Assembly: GCA_015057445.1 (NCBI GenBank)
Contig: SVEI01000010.1
Span: forward strand, 1-60,716
Direction: 5' to 3'
DNA length: 60,716 nucleotides
Origin: Lachnospiraceae bacterium
GTDB lineage: Bacteria; Bacillota; Clostridia; Lachnospirales; Lachnospiraceae
Part shown: one piece after another, positions 9,183 to 18,118 of the stretch
Numbering within the stretch: position 1 is the stretch's first letter
How the letters are laid out: each line of letters starts with the position of its first letter
Notes under the pieces: generated by a model
What the model saw: only the letters and a program-made list of their open reading frames with translations
What the model was told of the DNA's origin: nothing
The model's database searches: none
Translations under genes and position numbers: made by a program

Positions 9183-9977
9183 ATGATTGACGAGAACAAG
9201 GTTCGACTAATGACAAAAATTGCCATCTACGAAAAAAAGGAAGGCAATAGAAATCTTATGATAAGTAAATATTATAAGAGCGATTATGTAAGGTATAATG
9301 TGTTGAAAACACTTGTGGCAGTTACTGTTGCATTTTGGGCGATTATAGGTGCCTATGTATTTATTAAGTTTGATGAGCTTTTGGCAAAGGTAAGCGATGT
9401 AGATTATTTTGATGTAATGTACAAATTGCTTGGAGCTTATGTATTTGTATGCTTAGGGTTCTTCTTTTTTGCACAAATAGTATATTCCTATAGGTATTCT
9501 ATGGCTAAACCAGGGCTAATAAAATACAATGTAAACTTAAAACGTCTTATTGAGTCCTATGGTGGAAAGAAGAGGAAGAAAAAGAATCCAGATAAGGTTG
9601 TTGGAACTGTTGTTGAAGATGAATTACAACTGGACTTCCAAGATGCACCACAGAACAACAAGGTAAAAATTAAAAAGACAGACATGATTAGTAAGCGTAA
9701 GCAGCAAGAAGAAGAGGAGCGCAATAAGCAAATTATTGAGAATGCTCAGAGACGTAAAGAATGGCTTGCTAGAAAGGCTGCTGAGAAAGCTGAAAGTGAT
9801 CGTATAAAAGAAGAACAAAGAAGAATGCGAGAACAGGCATTGATGGAGCAACAGAGAGCATATTATGCTCAACAGAATGCTCAACAGAATGCCGTATATA
9901 GACCTGATTTTACATATCAGGAAAATCCTAATAATGCTAATCAAAGTGGCGACGTAAATGGAAGGAGTGATAACTAA
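9183..9977 (+). CDS. Two-helix membrane protein with long charged cytoplasmic tail, unknown function
   Basis: 264 residues. Two transmembrane helices (about residues 42-62 and 82-103) are joined by a short acidic loop. The C-terminal 150 residues are very basic and then strongly helical: EEEERNKQIIENAQRR and RIKEEQRRMREQ form a coiled coil, and the end is Gln/Asn-rich. The start at 9183 follows AAGGAGAAAG. The stop overlaps the start of the next gene (ATG at 9977), so the two are translationally coupled and probably form a complex. Their position just before cdaA suggests a link to the cell envelope or c-di-AMP, but no family is recognised. Confidence 0.75.
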   Translation: MIDENKVRLMTKIAIYEKKEGNRNLMISKYYKSDYVRYNVLKTLVAVTVAFWAIIGAYVFIKFDELLAKVSDVDYFDVMYKLLGAYVFVCLGFFFFAQIVYSYRYSMAKPGLIKYNVNLKRLIESYGGKKRKKKNPDKVVGTVVEDELQLDFQDAPQNNKVKIKKTDMISKRKQQEEEERNKQIIENAQRRKEWLARKAAEKAESDRIKEEQRRMREQALMEQQRAYYAQQNAQQNAVYRPDFTYQENPNNANQSGDVNGRSDN

Positions 9978-10927
9978 TGTCAAGTTTATTGGCTATAAGA
10001 GATACAATAAGAGATTTTTTGAGAAAGTTTGATGAAATTACTACACCGGTATTTAGATTTATATTATCATTTATAATGTTTTCATCAATTAATAGTATGT
10101 ACGGTTATTCAGATTTATTTGAGAGAGGAATAGTAATATTCTTGTTATCAGTAATATCTGCTTTAGTGTCAACTTCAATTGTAGTATTCTTAGGCGGAGT
10201 TGTAATTGTGGTTAACTGTTTTGCCGTGGCGGCACAGGTTGGAATATGTGCATTGTTTATATTTTTGATTATGTATTGCACATATATGAGAGTGTTTCCT
10301 AATACTGGGTGGATATTGGCATTAGTACCAATACTTTATATGTGGAATCTTCCATATGCTATTCCGATTGTAGTAGTAATATTTGCTGGAGCTTCAGGTA
10401 TTGTGCCAGCGGCATTTGGAGTTGTAATATATCAGTTTGGTGTTTATGTTGATGAAGTTGAAAATCTTCTTCTTACAGCAGCAGAGGATGATGCATTTTT
10501 AGCATATACATATCTTATTGATGCGGTGCTTAAGAACAAGGCAATGATGCTTGATATGATCGTTTATGCAGTGGTTATACTTGTTACATTTGTGATATAT
10601 AAGCTTCCAATAGATTATATATGGTACATTGCTATTGGTGTAGGCGGATTGCTTAATATTATTGCCTTTATGTGCTGTGGAATGATGCTTGATGTGGAAA
10701 TTAACTCAGGAAATGTTATCGTCGGAACTATATTGGGTGTTTTGATGGCTGTTATAGTTCAGCTTTGTAAGAGTATGGTCGACTATTCTAGAAAAGAGAC
10801 TGTACAGTTTGAAGATGATGAGTATTACTACTATGTTAAGGCGATACCAAAATATAATGTATCTGCTAAGAAGAAAAATGTGGTAAAAATGAATGAACAG
10901 ACTGAAGAGGTAGTAGAACAACAGTAG
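9977..10927 (+). CDS. Polytopic membrane protein of unknown function
   Basis: 316 residues with about seven to eight hydrophobic spans, the first near residue 30 and the last near residue 250, and a charged cytoplasmic C-terminus of about 55 residues. Between the spans, AEDDAFLAYTYLIDAVLKNKAM is a conserved-looking amphipathic stretch. The start overlaps the previous gene, and cdaA begins 23 bp downstream, so 9183-13768 reads as one operon of five genes. I cannot assign a transporter family. Confidence 0.75.
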   Translation: MSSLLAIRDTIRDFLRKFDEITTPVFRFILSFIMFSSINSMYGYSDLFERGIVIFLLSVISALVSTSIVVFLGGVVIVVNCFAVAAQVGICALFIFLIMYCTYMRVFPNTGWILALVPILYMWNLPYAIPIVVVIFAGASGIVPAAFGVVIYQFGVYVDEVENLLLTAAEDDAFLAYTYLIDAVLKNKAMMLDMIVYAVVILVTFVIYKLPIDYIWYIAIGVGGLLNIIAFMCCGMMLDVEINSGNVIVGTILGVLMAVIVQLCKSMVDYSRKETVQFEDDEYYYYVKAIPKYNVSAKKKNVVKMNEQTEEVVEQQ

Positions 10928-10950
10928 GATATAGATTATGGGGTGACAAT

Positions 10951-11835
10951 ATGAATAAATTTTTAGATAAAATAAGTTCATATTTTGATTGGTTTTATTT
11001 TCCTAAAATAACACTGACGGATATTATAGAAATTATAATACTTGCAGTGCTTATTTACAATGTCATGAATTGGTTTAGAAAGACAAGAGCATGGACACTT
11101 GTAAAAGGATTGATGGTGCTTGGATTTTTTACATTGCTTGCAGTAATGTTAAGACTTAACACTATTCTTTGGGTTATACAAAATACTATTAGTGTTGGTA
11201 TCATTGCAGTTATTATTTTGTTTCAGCCTGAACTTAGAAGAGCTCTTGAAGAACTGGGTAGAAAAAATATAGTTCCAGAGGTTTTCTCTAACGATAAAGC
11301 TGTCAAGAATGAAAAACTCAACGATAATACAATAGCTGAACTTGTTGCTGCTGCAATGGATATGAGTAAGAATAAAACAGGTGCACTTATAGTTATGGAG
11401 AATACAGTTGCTCTTGGAGAGTATGAAAATACGGGTATTAACATTGATGCCACAGTATCAAGACAGCTGTTGGTTAATATATTTGAACATAATACTCCTC
11501 TTCACGATGGAGCAGTAATTATAAGAAATAATAGAATTGTGGCAGCTACCTGTTATTTGCCACTTACAGATCGTACTGATTTGAATAAAGATTTGGGTAC
11601 AAGACACAGGGCGGCTATTGGAATAAGTGAGTTATCTGATAGTATGACCCTTATTGTGTCAGAAGAAAGTGGTGCTATATCTATAGCACATTCTGGAATT
11701 TTATATAGAAATCTTGATTCCGAAGGCTTAAAGAAGCAGTTGTCACGTCTTCAAAATAAAACAACTGAGCCTAAGCGTTTCAGAAGAAAGGGAGGTAAAA
11801 AGAATGAAAAGCAAGATTCGAAGCAGAGTTCTTAA
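10951..11835 (+). CDS. cdaA: Membrane diadenylate cyclase CdaA
   Basis: 294 residues. Three N-terminal transmembrane helices are followed by a DisA_N/DAC domain. The DGA motif is at residues 186-188 (LHDGAVII) and the RHR motif in GTRHRAAIGISE; both are needed to condense two ATP into c-di-AMP. This messenger controls potassium and osmolyte uptake and wall homeostasis in Firmicutes. The C-terminus is a short basic tail. The stop overlaps the start of cdaR by 32 bp, the usual coupling to its regulator. Length and order fit the family. Confidence 0.95.
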   Translation: MNKFLDKISSYFDWFYFPKITLTDIIEIIILAVLIYNVMNWFRKTRAWTLVKGLMVLGFFTLLAVMLRLNTILWVIQNTISVGIIAVIILFQPELRRALEELGRKNIVPEVFSNDKAVKNEKLNDNTIAELVAAAMDMSKNKTGALIVMENTVALGEYENTGINIDATVSRQLLVNIFEHNTPLHDGAVIIRNNRIVAATCYLPLTDRTDLNKDLGTRHRAAIGISELSDSMTLIVSEESGAISIAHSGILYRNLDSEGLKKQLSRLQNKTTEPKRFRRKGGKKNEKQDSKQSS

Positions 11836-13045
11836 CAACTTCTGGTTAAAGCTTGTGGCAGTTATCTTAGCCTTCCTATTGTGGCTTGTTGTTATTAATG
11901 TTTCTGATAGTGTGATAACTGTTAAGATAAAGGGAATACCAGTACAACAGTTAAACGGTTCAGTGTTAGAAAACTTGGACAAAGTGTATGATGTTGCTAA
12001 AGGTGATACTGTAGATATTGTTGTAAAAGGTCGAAGAACCATAGTTGAAGGATTAGGTGTAGATGATTTTATAGCAACTGCTGACCTGTCCACTATGTCT
12101 ATTACCAATACAGTTCAGATTACTGTCACACCTAAAAGTGCAGGTATTAGAGATGAGATAACAGTTACATGCGAAGATAATGTAATGAGACTGAATTTGG
12201 AGGAGAAGATAAGTCTTCAATATTCGGTTAAAGTAAAAACTTTCGGAGCTGTAAAAAATGGTTATGCAGTATGCGGTTATCAGACATCCCCTAATATAAT
12301 TACAGTGGAAGGCCCTAAAAGTGCAGTAGAAAAGGTTACAGAGGTTGTTGTTAATGTGGACGTATCACACAAAGAGGCATCTATGGATTTAGAAGGTGAT
12401 GTAGTGCTATATGATGCATATGGTGACGAAATTACTAATGACAAGATTTTTGTAAGTCAAAAAACTGTAAAGGTTCACTTGGATGTACATCCTACGAAAG
12501 AGGTTCCCGTTAATGTGGATATTAAAGGGCTACCTAAGGAAGGATTTACTATTGCGGAAGTGCTTTATCAACCACAGACTGTGTTGGTTGCAGGTGAGTT
12601 AGAAAAACTAGATAGTGTTGAGGAAATTGTTGTGGATGATGTGTCCATAAGTGGTATGGACACTGATTTAGAGACTACAGTTAGTCTTAAGGAATATATT
12701 CCTGATGATATATTCCTTGCGAATCCTAGTGAAGATGTGGTTATAACTGTAAATCTTGAAGAACTTGTCAGCAAGGAATTGGAAGTTAAAGCATCTGATG
12801 TTGAGTTGCTTCAAAAGACTACTGACAGGATGTATAGTTTGGAGCTATCAGATGATTTTTGTATTGTAGTAACAGGCCTGGAAGCTGAGGTGTCTGGTAT
12901 GACTGTAGACAAATTTAGTCCAAAAATATACTGTAAGGATTTATCTATAGGAATCCATAGTAATGCTGACATACAGTTGACAGATGTAGAGGGCATAACT
13001 TATAAGATTCAGGGAACAGCAACATTGACCATAACATCCAAGTAA
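11804..13045 (+). CDS. cdaR: CdaR-like YbbR-domain regulator of CdaA
   Basis: 413 residues. One N-terminal transmembrane helix (about residues 11-30, LKLVAVILAFLLWLVVI) is followed by about four YbbR repeats outside the cell, marked by recurring phrases such as VKIKGIPVQ, VVKGRRTIVEG, ITVEGPKSAVEKV and VNVDIKGLPKEGF. CdaR binds CdaA and tunes its activity. The ATG at 11804 follows GGGAGG. In many Firmicutes glmM follows; here a sirtuin gene does. Confidence 0.9.
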   Translation: MKSKIRSRVLNNFWLKLVAVILAFLLWLVVINVSDSVITVKIKGIPVQQLNGSVLENLDKVYDVAKGDTVDIVVKGRRTIVEGLGVDDFIATADLSTMSITNTVQITVTPKSAGIRDEITVTCEDNVMRLNLEEKISLQYSVKVKTFGAVKNGYAVCGYQTSPNIITVEGPKSAVEKVTEVVVNVDVSHKEASMDLEGDVVLYDAYGDEITNDKIFVSQKTVKVHLDVHPTKEVPVNVDIKGLPKEGFTIAEVLYQPQTVLVAGELEKLDSVEEIVVDDVSISGMDTDLETTVSLKEYIPDDIFLANPSEDVVITVNLEELVSKELEVKASDVELLQKTTDRMYSLELSDDFCIVVTGLEAEVSGMTVDKFSPKIYCKDLSIGIHSNADIQLTDVEGITYKIQGTATLTITSK

Positions 13046-13057
13046 AGGAGTGGTAAT

Positions 13058-13768
13058 ATGGAACAGAAATTCAAGGAAGCAGTAGAAAATAGTAACTATA
13101 TTGTATTCTTTGGAGGTGCTGGGGTTTCTACTGAAAGTGGAATACCGGACTTTAGAAGTGTAGATGGATTATATAATCAAAAATATAAATATCCACCAGA
13201 GGTTATGGTAAGTCATAGTTTCTACGTGAGTAAAACAGAGGAGTTTTTTGAGTTTTATAAAGATAAGATGATTTTTAAAGATGCTAAACCTAATCAGGCT
13301 CATCTTAAGTTAGCTGAACTTGAACACCAAGGAAAATTAAAGGCTGTTATTACTCAAAATATAGATGGACTTCATCAAGCGGCTGGAAGTAAGGAAGTGT
13401 TAGAACTTCATGGCTCTGTACATCGTAATTACTGTGAGTGTTGTGGAAAGTTCTTTGATTTGGACTACATATTAGAGAATAAAGGAGTGCCAAAATGTGA
13501 CCAGTGTGGTGCTACCGTAAAACCTGATGTAGTACTTTACGAAGAAGGACTTGATAGCGAAACTCTAAGTAAGACTGTATATCATATATCTAAGGCAGAT
13601 ATGCTTATTATAGGTGGCACCTCGCTGGCTGTGTATCCGGCAGCAGGACTTATAGATTATTTCAAGGGAGATAATCTAGTTGTGATTAATATGGCGCCAA
13701 CCCCAAGAGATAAATTTGCTGATATAGTTATTAATAAAAAAATAGGAGAAGTTTTCTCTAGGTTATAA
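13058..13768 (+). CDS. cobB: NAD-dependent protein deacylase, Sir2 family
   Basis: 236 residues, full length for a bacterial class-U/III sirtuin. The NAD fold shows GAGVSTESGIPDFRS, TQNIDGLH with the catalytic LHGSVH, and GGTSLAVYPA. The zinc site is CECCG and CDQCG. It removes acyl groups from protein lysines using NAD, releasing nicotinamide and O-acetyl-ADP-ribose. It starts 12 bp after cdaR behind AAAGGAG and ends in a terminator, so it is the last gene of the c-di-AMP operon; the functional tie is not known. Confidence 0.93.
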   Translation: MEQKFKEAVENSNYIVFFGGAGVSTESGIPDFRSVDGLYNQKYKYPPEVMVSHSFYVSKTEEFFEFYKDKMIFKDAKPNQAHLKLAELEHQGKLKAVITQNIDGLHQAAGSKEVLELHGSVHRNYCECCGKFFDLDYILENKGVPKCDQCGATVKPDVVLYEEGLDSETLSKTVYHISKADMLIIGGTSLAVYPAAGLIDYFKGDNLVVINMAPTPRDKFADIVINKKIGEVFSRL

Positions 13769-13773
13769 ATAAA

Positions 13774-13835
13774 AACCCCCGGTTCTTATATATTACACCT
13801 TTTGTATGTGGTGTTAAGTAGAACCGGGGGCTTTT
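13774..13835. terminator. Bidirectional terminator between cobB and the diguanylate cyclase gene
   Basis: AACCCCCGGTTCT at 13774-13786 faces AGAACCGGGGGCTT at 13820-13833, with A-rich and T-rich flanks, so it serves both convergent genes. The loop holds a smaller hairpin (TTACACC / GGTGTTAA). Confidence 0.9.
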
Positions 13836-13843
13836 GTTATATA

Positions 13844-16162
13844 TTATGTTGGTTTAATGACACTTTCTCGTTTATTGATTTTGTTTTCATATAAAGCAGC
13901 ATCTGCATGATGTAGAACTTCTTCTATGTTAAGAATAGGAGAACATGTAAAGGTGCTTATACCAAGACTGATATCTATATAATATGGTTCACCACAGGTG
14001 TCGTTAAGTTTAGCTGAAAGCTCTGCGATGGTTTTTCTTATGACTGTAGGTCTTGTTGGGTCGTCTAAGAATGCAAATGCAACAAATTCATCTCCGCCTA
14101 TACGACCAATAATATCATCTTCATTAAAACTCTTGGTAAGAATATCGGCTATACTCTTTATAGCGAAATCACCACATTTGTGTCCAAATATATCGTTAAC
14201 TTGCTTAAGGTTATCCATATCGGCGAATACAAGCATAGCTCTCTTTCCATCATTGTACTGAGAGTTGACGATTGCTTTAACGCTATCTAAGAAACCACGT
14301 CTATTATTAATACCTGTAAGGGCATCAGTGATAGATAATTTATTTAAAAGTTTGTTTTTCTCATTAAGCTCGGAGGCTGAGATAGCAAGCTTTTTCTGGG
14401 TTGAAAGCTGTTGTCTCATAAGAGAAATAAAGTTAAGTGATGTGGAAAGCTGCAATGTGGAAGGGTAAATATTTCCAAAGTGTGCCACATCAATTTCACC
14501 TACGAATAAACCATACTGAATATTGTTGGTGAACAATGGTGAAAGAACCATTGTTTTTCTTCTGTCAGCTTCTGAGTATTTGTTGTCAAAAACCTCATCA
14601 GAAGATATAAGTCTTTCGTCTCCAGAAAGGTAAGTGACCTTTCCGTTGTTATCGCATACCTGAAGTAGGAGAGTCTTAGGAATCTTCCAAGAGCCGTTAG
14701 GCAGAAGCATGACAGACTCGTTATATATGTATAGGTATGAGCTAACAAAGTGTGAATCCTCTAGTCTTTCCATAATTAGTCTAAAGCAAGATTCTTCGTC
14801 ATCACTTGTGGTGAGAGTGTCTCTTGTAATATACATAGAATCCCATACATTGGATTTATGTTGACGAATAGTGTTGTATAAAGTGTTTGATGTGTCAAAT
14901 ACTAGTACAGAAAGTATTTTATTAAATAATCTAGCTATAGAGTTGGATAACTCTGGGGTATCAGCCAAAAATATAAGAAGCTTGTTTAATTCTCTTATAG
15001 CATATGTAAATTTGTCTCTGCTAAAGTAGTGTACAATAGGTGAACGAAGGAACTTGGTAATCAGGTTTTTTATTTCATCTATGTTAAAGTTTAGGTCTCC
15101 AGTCACTACAATAGGGTGAAGAATTTCCTTGAACAAAGGAGTAACACTGTTAACTAGTTCAAGGTAGTAGAAAGTGCTGTTGTAATCTTTAAATAAATAA
15201 CCTAGTATTTTGTTGATTAATTCGTAGGTGTCTTCTACTTTGTCCAATGTTATACCAGCTTCACTTATACCTTTTAGTCTGTAATTCTCACATCCACAGG
15301 ATGTACGAACAACAAGACTGGAGTTAAGGACGCTGAGATTGGTTTTTCCAGTTTCTAAAAGGTTAATAACCTCGTATACAGAATGGTATCCCATATCCAT
15401 AATCTTATTATGTACAGTTGTAAGCATTGGGCTAAGTACAATAGATGCAGGAGAATCATCATATCCTGTAACTAATATATCTTTGCCTATTTCTAGACCT
15501 CTTTTTTTGATAGCAGTATAACCACCAATGGCCATCTGATCATTGGCAAATACTATAGCTTCCAGATCAGGATTTCGCTCTAATAAGTCGTCCACAAGTT
15601 CCTCGGTAAATTCTGAGAAGTTGCCATATACAATTCTTCCTTCGTCTACAGGAATGTTGTTCTCTTTTAATACTTGTCTATATGTGTTAAGCCTGTCCTT
15701 GGCATCAGCATTTTCTTTACGTCCACTTACGAAACCTATTTTTGTTTTATTATGTTCTTTAATGAGATGCTCTATGGCAAGGCGCATACCAGTTTTGCCC
15801 TCGGTGTAGACGCAAGGGTATCCTGGAACCTCTATCTCAATTGTGATTATTGGGATGTCGAAGTTTTTTAAGAAAGCAATCATATCGCTTTCAGATAGGA
15901 AACTTCCGATGGAGCCAATAGATACAATAAGTGCATCAAGAGTGTGCTTAGATGCATAATAGAAAATAGAATTATACTGGTAGTCAAATCGCGCATTCTT
16001 AGGGTCGTTGTATGAAGCATTCATAAACATACCTGGGAAGACAATTAAGTTGACATCCAATTCTTTTGCGGCATAGTCAACACCCTTACATACTTCGTAT
16101 GCATAGTCATTATCCAAATGACAGGTGAAGAAGCCTATATTAAGTCTTTTCTTTTTAGCCAT
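13844..16162 (-). CDS. Diguanylate cyclase with LacI-type periplasmic-binding-protein-like sensor domain
   Basis: 772 residues from the ATG at 16162, preferred over an upstream TTG because GGGGGT precedes it. Residues 8-290 resemble the effector domain of LacI/GalR regulators (LNIGFFTCHLDNDYAYEV, FANDQMAIGGYTAIKKRG, VTGYDDSPASIV) but without a helix-turn-helix and without a signal peptide, so it should sense a sugar or similar ligand in the cytosol. A helical linker follows, then a GGDEF domain with IGRIGGDEFVAF near residue 688, which looks catalytically intact. It would make c-di-GMP in response to the ligand. It is convergent with cobB and divergent from purM. Confidence 0.9.
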   Translation of the reverse strand: MAKKKRLNIGFFTCHLDNDYAYEVCKGVDYAAKELDVNLIVFPGMFMNASYNDPKNARFDYQYNSIFYYASKHTLDALIVSIGSIGSFLSESDMIAFLKNFDIPIITIEIEVPGYPCVYTEGKTGMRLAIEHLIKEHNKTKIGFVSGRKENADAKDRLNTYRQVLKENNIPVDEGRIVYGNFSEFTEELVDDLLERNPDLEAIVFANDQMAIGGYTAIKKRGLEIGKDILVTGYDDSPASIVLSPMLTTVHNKIMDMGYHSVYEVINLLETGKTNLSVLNSSLVVRTSCGCENYRLKGISEAGITLDKVEDTYELINKILGYLFKDYNSTFYYLELVNSVTPLFKEILHPIVVTGDLNFNIDEIKNLITKFLRSPIVHYFSRDKFTYAIRELNKLLIFLADTPELSNSIARLFNKILSVLVFDTSNTLYNTIRQHKSNVWDSMYITRDTLTTSDDEESCFRLIMERLEDSHFVSSYLYIYNESVMLLPNGSWKIPKTLLLQVCDNNGKVTYLSGDERLISSDEVFDNKYSEADRRKTMVLSPLFTNNIQYGLFVGEIDVAHFGNIYPSTLQLSTSLNFISLMRQQLSTQKKLAISASELNEKNKLLNKLSITDALTGINNRRGFLDSVKAIVNSQYNDGKRAMLVFADMDNLKQVNDIFGHKCGDFAIKSIADILTKSFNEDDIIGRIGGDEFVAFAFLDDPTRPTVIRKTIAELSAKLNDTCGEPYYIDISLGISTFTCSPILNIEEVLHHADAALYENKINKRESVIKPT

Positions 16163-16284
16163 TATATTTACCCCCAATCAACCATACTAATAGTTTATAT
16201 ACCTAAACTTAATAGTACCACTTTTGTTAGTGGAATTCAAGGAAAGTGCAAGGGATTTATTAATTATTTTGGATATTTTGTAGG

Positions 16285-16313
16285 TTTACAAACTGTTCTA
16301 TTTAAACTATAAT
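16285..16313 (+). promoter_or_regulatory. Promoter of the purM-purN unit
   Basis: TTTACA at 16285-16290, a 17-bp spacer and TATAAT at 16308-16313, 42 bp ahead of purM. I see no purine riboswitch. Confidence 0.7.
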
Positions 16314-16355
16314 AAATGAGATGTAAAAGAAACAAACATTCAGGAGGATTTTAAA

Positions 16356-17381
16356 ATGGATTACAAGAATGCCGGAGTTGATATTGAGGCTGGATATAAG
16401 TCAGTTGAGCTTATGAAGGAACATATTAAGAAGACTATGAGACCAGAGGTTCTTACAAATATTGGTGGATTCTCAGGAGCGTTTTCCCTTAAGAAGATTA
16501 AAGAAATGGAAGAACCAGTTTTGCTTTCAGGTACAGATGGTTGTGGAACAAAGGTTAAGCTTGCTATGATTATGGATAAGCATGATACAATCGGTATTGA
16601 TGCAGTTGCAATGTGCGTTAATGATATTGCCTGTGCCGGTGGAGAACCATTATTCTTCCTTGATTATATAGCATGTGGTAAGAATTACCCAGAGAAGATT
16701 GCAACAATTGTTAGTGGCGTAGCAGAGGGTTGTGTTCAGTCAGATGCGGCACTTATTGGTGGAGAGACTGCAGAGCATCCAGGACTTATGCCTGAGGATG
16801 ACTATGATGTGGCAGGTTTTGCTGTGGGCGTTGTAGAGAGAAAGGATCTTATTACAGGCGCTGATATTAAGCCTGGTGATGTGATAATTGGTATGGCATC
16901 AAGTGGTGTACATAGCAACGGTTTTTCTCTGGTTCGTAAAGTGTTTGATATGACAAAGGAGTCTCTTGATACATATTATGATGAGCTAGGAAAGACTCTT
17001 GGCGAAACTCTTCTTGCACCAACTAAGATATATGTAAAGGCATTAAGAAGTGTAAAGGAGTCTGGAGTTAGAATAAAGGGTTGTAGCCATATTACTGGTG
17101 GTGGTTTCTATGAGAATATTCCACGTATGCTTCCAGAGGGTGTTACAGCTGTTGTTAAGAAGGATTCCTATGAGGTTCCAGCTATCTTTAAGCTTATGGC
17201 AAAGGTTGGAAATATTGAGGAGCAGATGATGTATAATACCTACAATATGGGTATCGGTATGATGATTGTTGTTGATCAAGCAGATGTAGATAAGACCCTG
17301 TCAGCACTTGAAGCAGCTGGCGAAGAGGCATACGTAATTGGTGATATTAAGGCTGGCGAAAAGGGAGTAGAGTTATGCTAA
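16356..17381 (+). CDS. purM: Phosphoribosylformylglycinamidine cyclo-ligase (AIR synthase)
   Basis: 341 residues, normal length. ATP-dependent ring closure of FGAM to aminoimidazole ribotide, the fifth step of purine synthesis. Signatures: GTDGCGTKVKLA, CVNDIACAGGEPLFFLDY, GGETAEHPG and HITGGGFYENIPR. The start at 16356 follows AGGAGG. It overlaps purN by 7 bp, so the two are translationally coupled. Confidence 0.96.
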   Translation: MDYKNAGVDIEAGYKSVELMKEHIKKTMRPEVLTNIGGFSGAFSLKKIKEMEEPVLLSGTDGCGTKVKLAMIMDKHDTIGIDAVAMCVNDIACAGGEPLFFLDYIACGKNYPEKIATIVSGVAEGCVQSDAALIGGETAEHPGLMPEDDYDVAGFAVGVVERKDLITGADIKPGDVIIGMASSGVHSNGFSLVRKVFDMTKESLDTYYDELGKTLGETLLAPTKIYVKALRSVKESGVRIKGCSHITGGGFYENIPRMLPEGVTAVVKKDSYEVPAIFKLMAKVGNIEEQMMYNTYNMGIGMMIVVDQADVDKTLSALEAAGEEAYVIGDIKAGEKGVELC

Positions 17382-17968
17382 GAGTTTTAGTTATGGTTTC
17401 CGGTGGTGGAACCAATCTACAGGCCATAATTGACAGTGTAAAATCGGGTGATATTACTAATGCTGAGCTTGTGGGTGTTATAAGTAATAACTACGGAGTA
17501 AAATCTCTGGATAGAGCTAAGAATGCAGGAATAGATGCCTGTGTTGTATCACCTAAGGATTTTCCGGATAGAGCAGCATTTAATCAGGGACTTTTAGATA
17601 AGGTTAATAGCTATAAGCCTGATTTAATCGTTCTTGCAGGCTTCTTGGTGGTTATACCTGAGAAGATGATAGATGAATATGAAAATAGAATTATCAATAT
17701 TCACCCATCTCTAATTCCATCTTTCTGTGGAACAGGTTATTATGGACTTAAGGTTCATGAAGCGGCCTTAGAAAGAGGAGTTAAGCTCACAGGTGCTACA
17801 GTTCATTATGTGGATAAGGGAACTGATACAGGTCCTATTATTATGCAGAAGGCAGTGGAGGTTCGTCCAGGAGACACTCCTGAAGTTCTTCAGAGAAGAG
17901 TAATGGAGGAAGCCGAGTGGAAGATACTTCCTGCAGCTATAAATTATATTGCAAATAGTGGCTGTTAG
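17375..17968 (+). CDS. purN: Phosphoribosylglycinamide formyltransferase
   Basis: 197 residues. Transfers formyl from 10-formyl-tetrahydrofolate to GAR. Visible signatures: VSGGGTNLQAIID at the N-terminus, NIHPSLIPSF with the catalytic Asn-His pair, and HYVDKGTDTGPII with the Asp. Coupled to purM by an overlap. Confidence 0.95.
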   Translation: MLRVLVMVSGGGTNLQAIIDSVKSGDITNAELVGVISNNYGVKSLDRAKNAGIDACVVSPKDFPDRAAFNQGLLDKVNSYKPDLIVLAGFLVVIPEKMIDEYENRIINIHPSLIPSFCGTGYYGLKVHEAALERGVKLTGATVHYVDKGTDTGPIIMQKAVEVRPGDTPEVLQRRVMEEAEWKILPAAINYIANSGC

Positions 17969-18033
17969 TAGTTATGGACCACAAAGAATATTATATAATT
18001 TGTAAATAAGAATTATTGATAAAAAAATTTATG

Positions 18034-18083
18034 GGCTGTCCCATTTATCTGTAATATATAAGGCGGATAAAGAGACAGCCTTT
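18034..18083 (+). terminator. Hairpin between purN and purD, weak terminator or attenuator
   Basis: GGCTGTC at 18034-18040 pairs with GACAGCC at 18074-18080, with inner pairing of ATTTATCTG to CGGATAAA. Only TTTG follows, so termination is probably partial, letting purD be read from the purM promoter. Confidence 0.55.
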
Positions 18084-18118
18084 GTGACACTATATATTTA
18101 GTAAGGAGGACTTATTTT

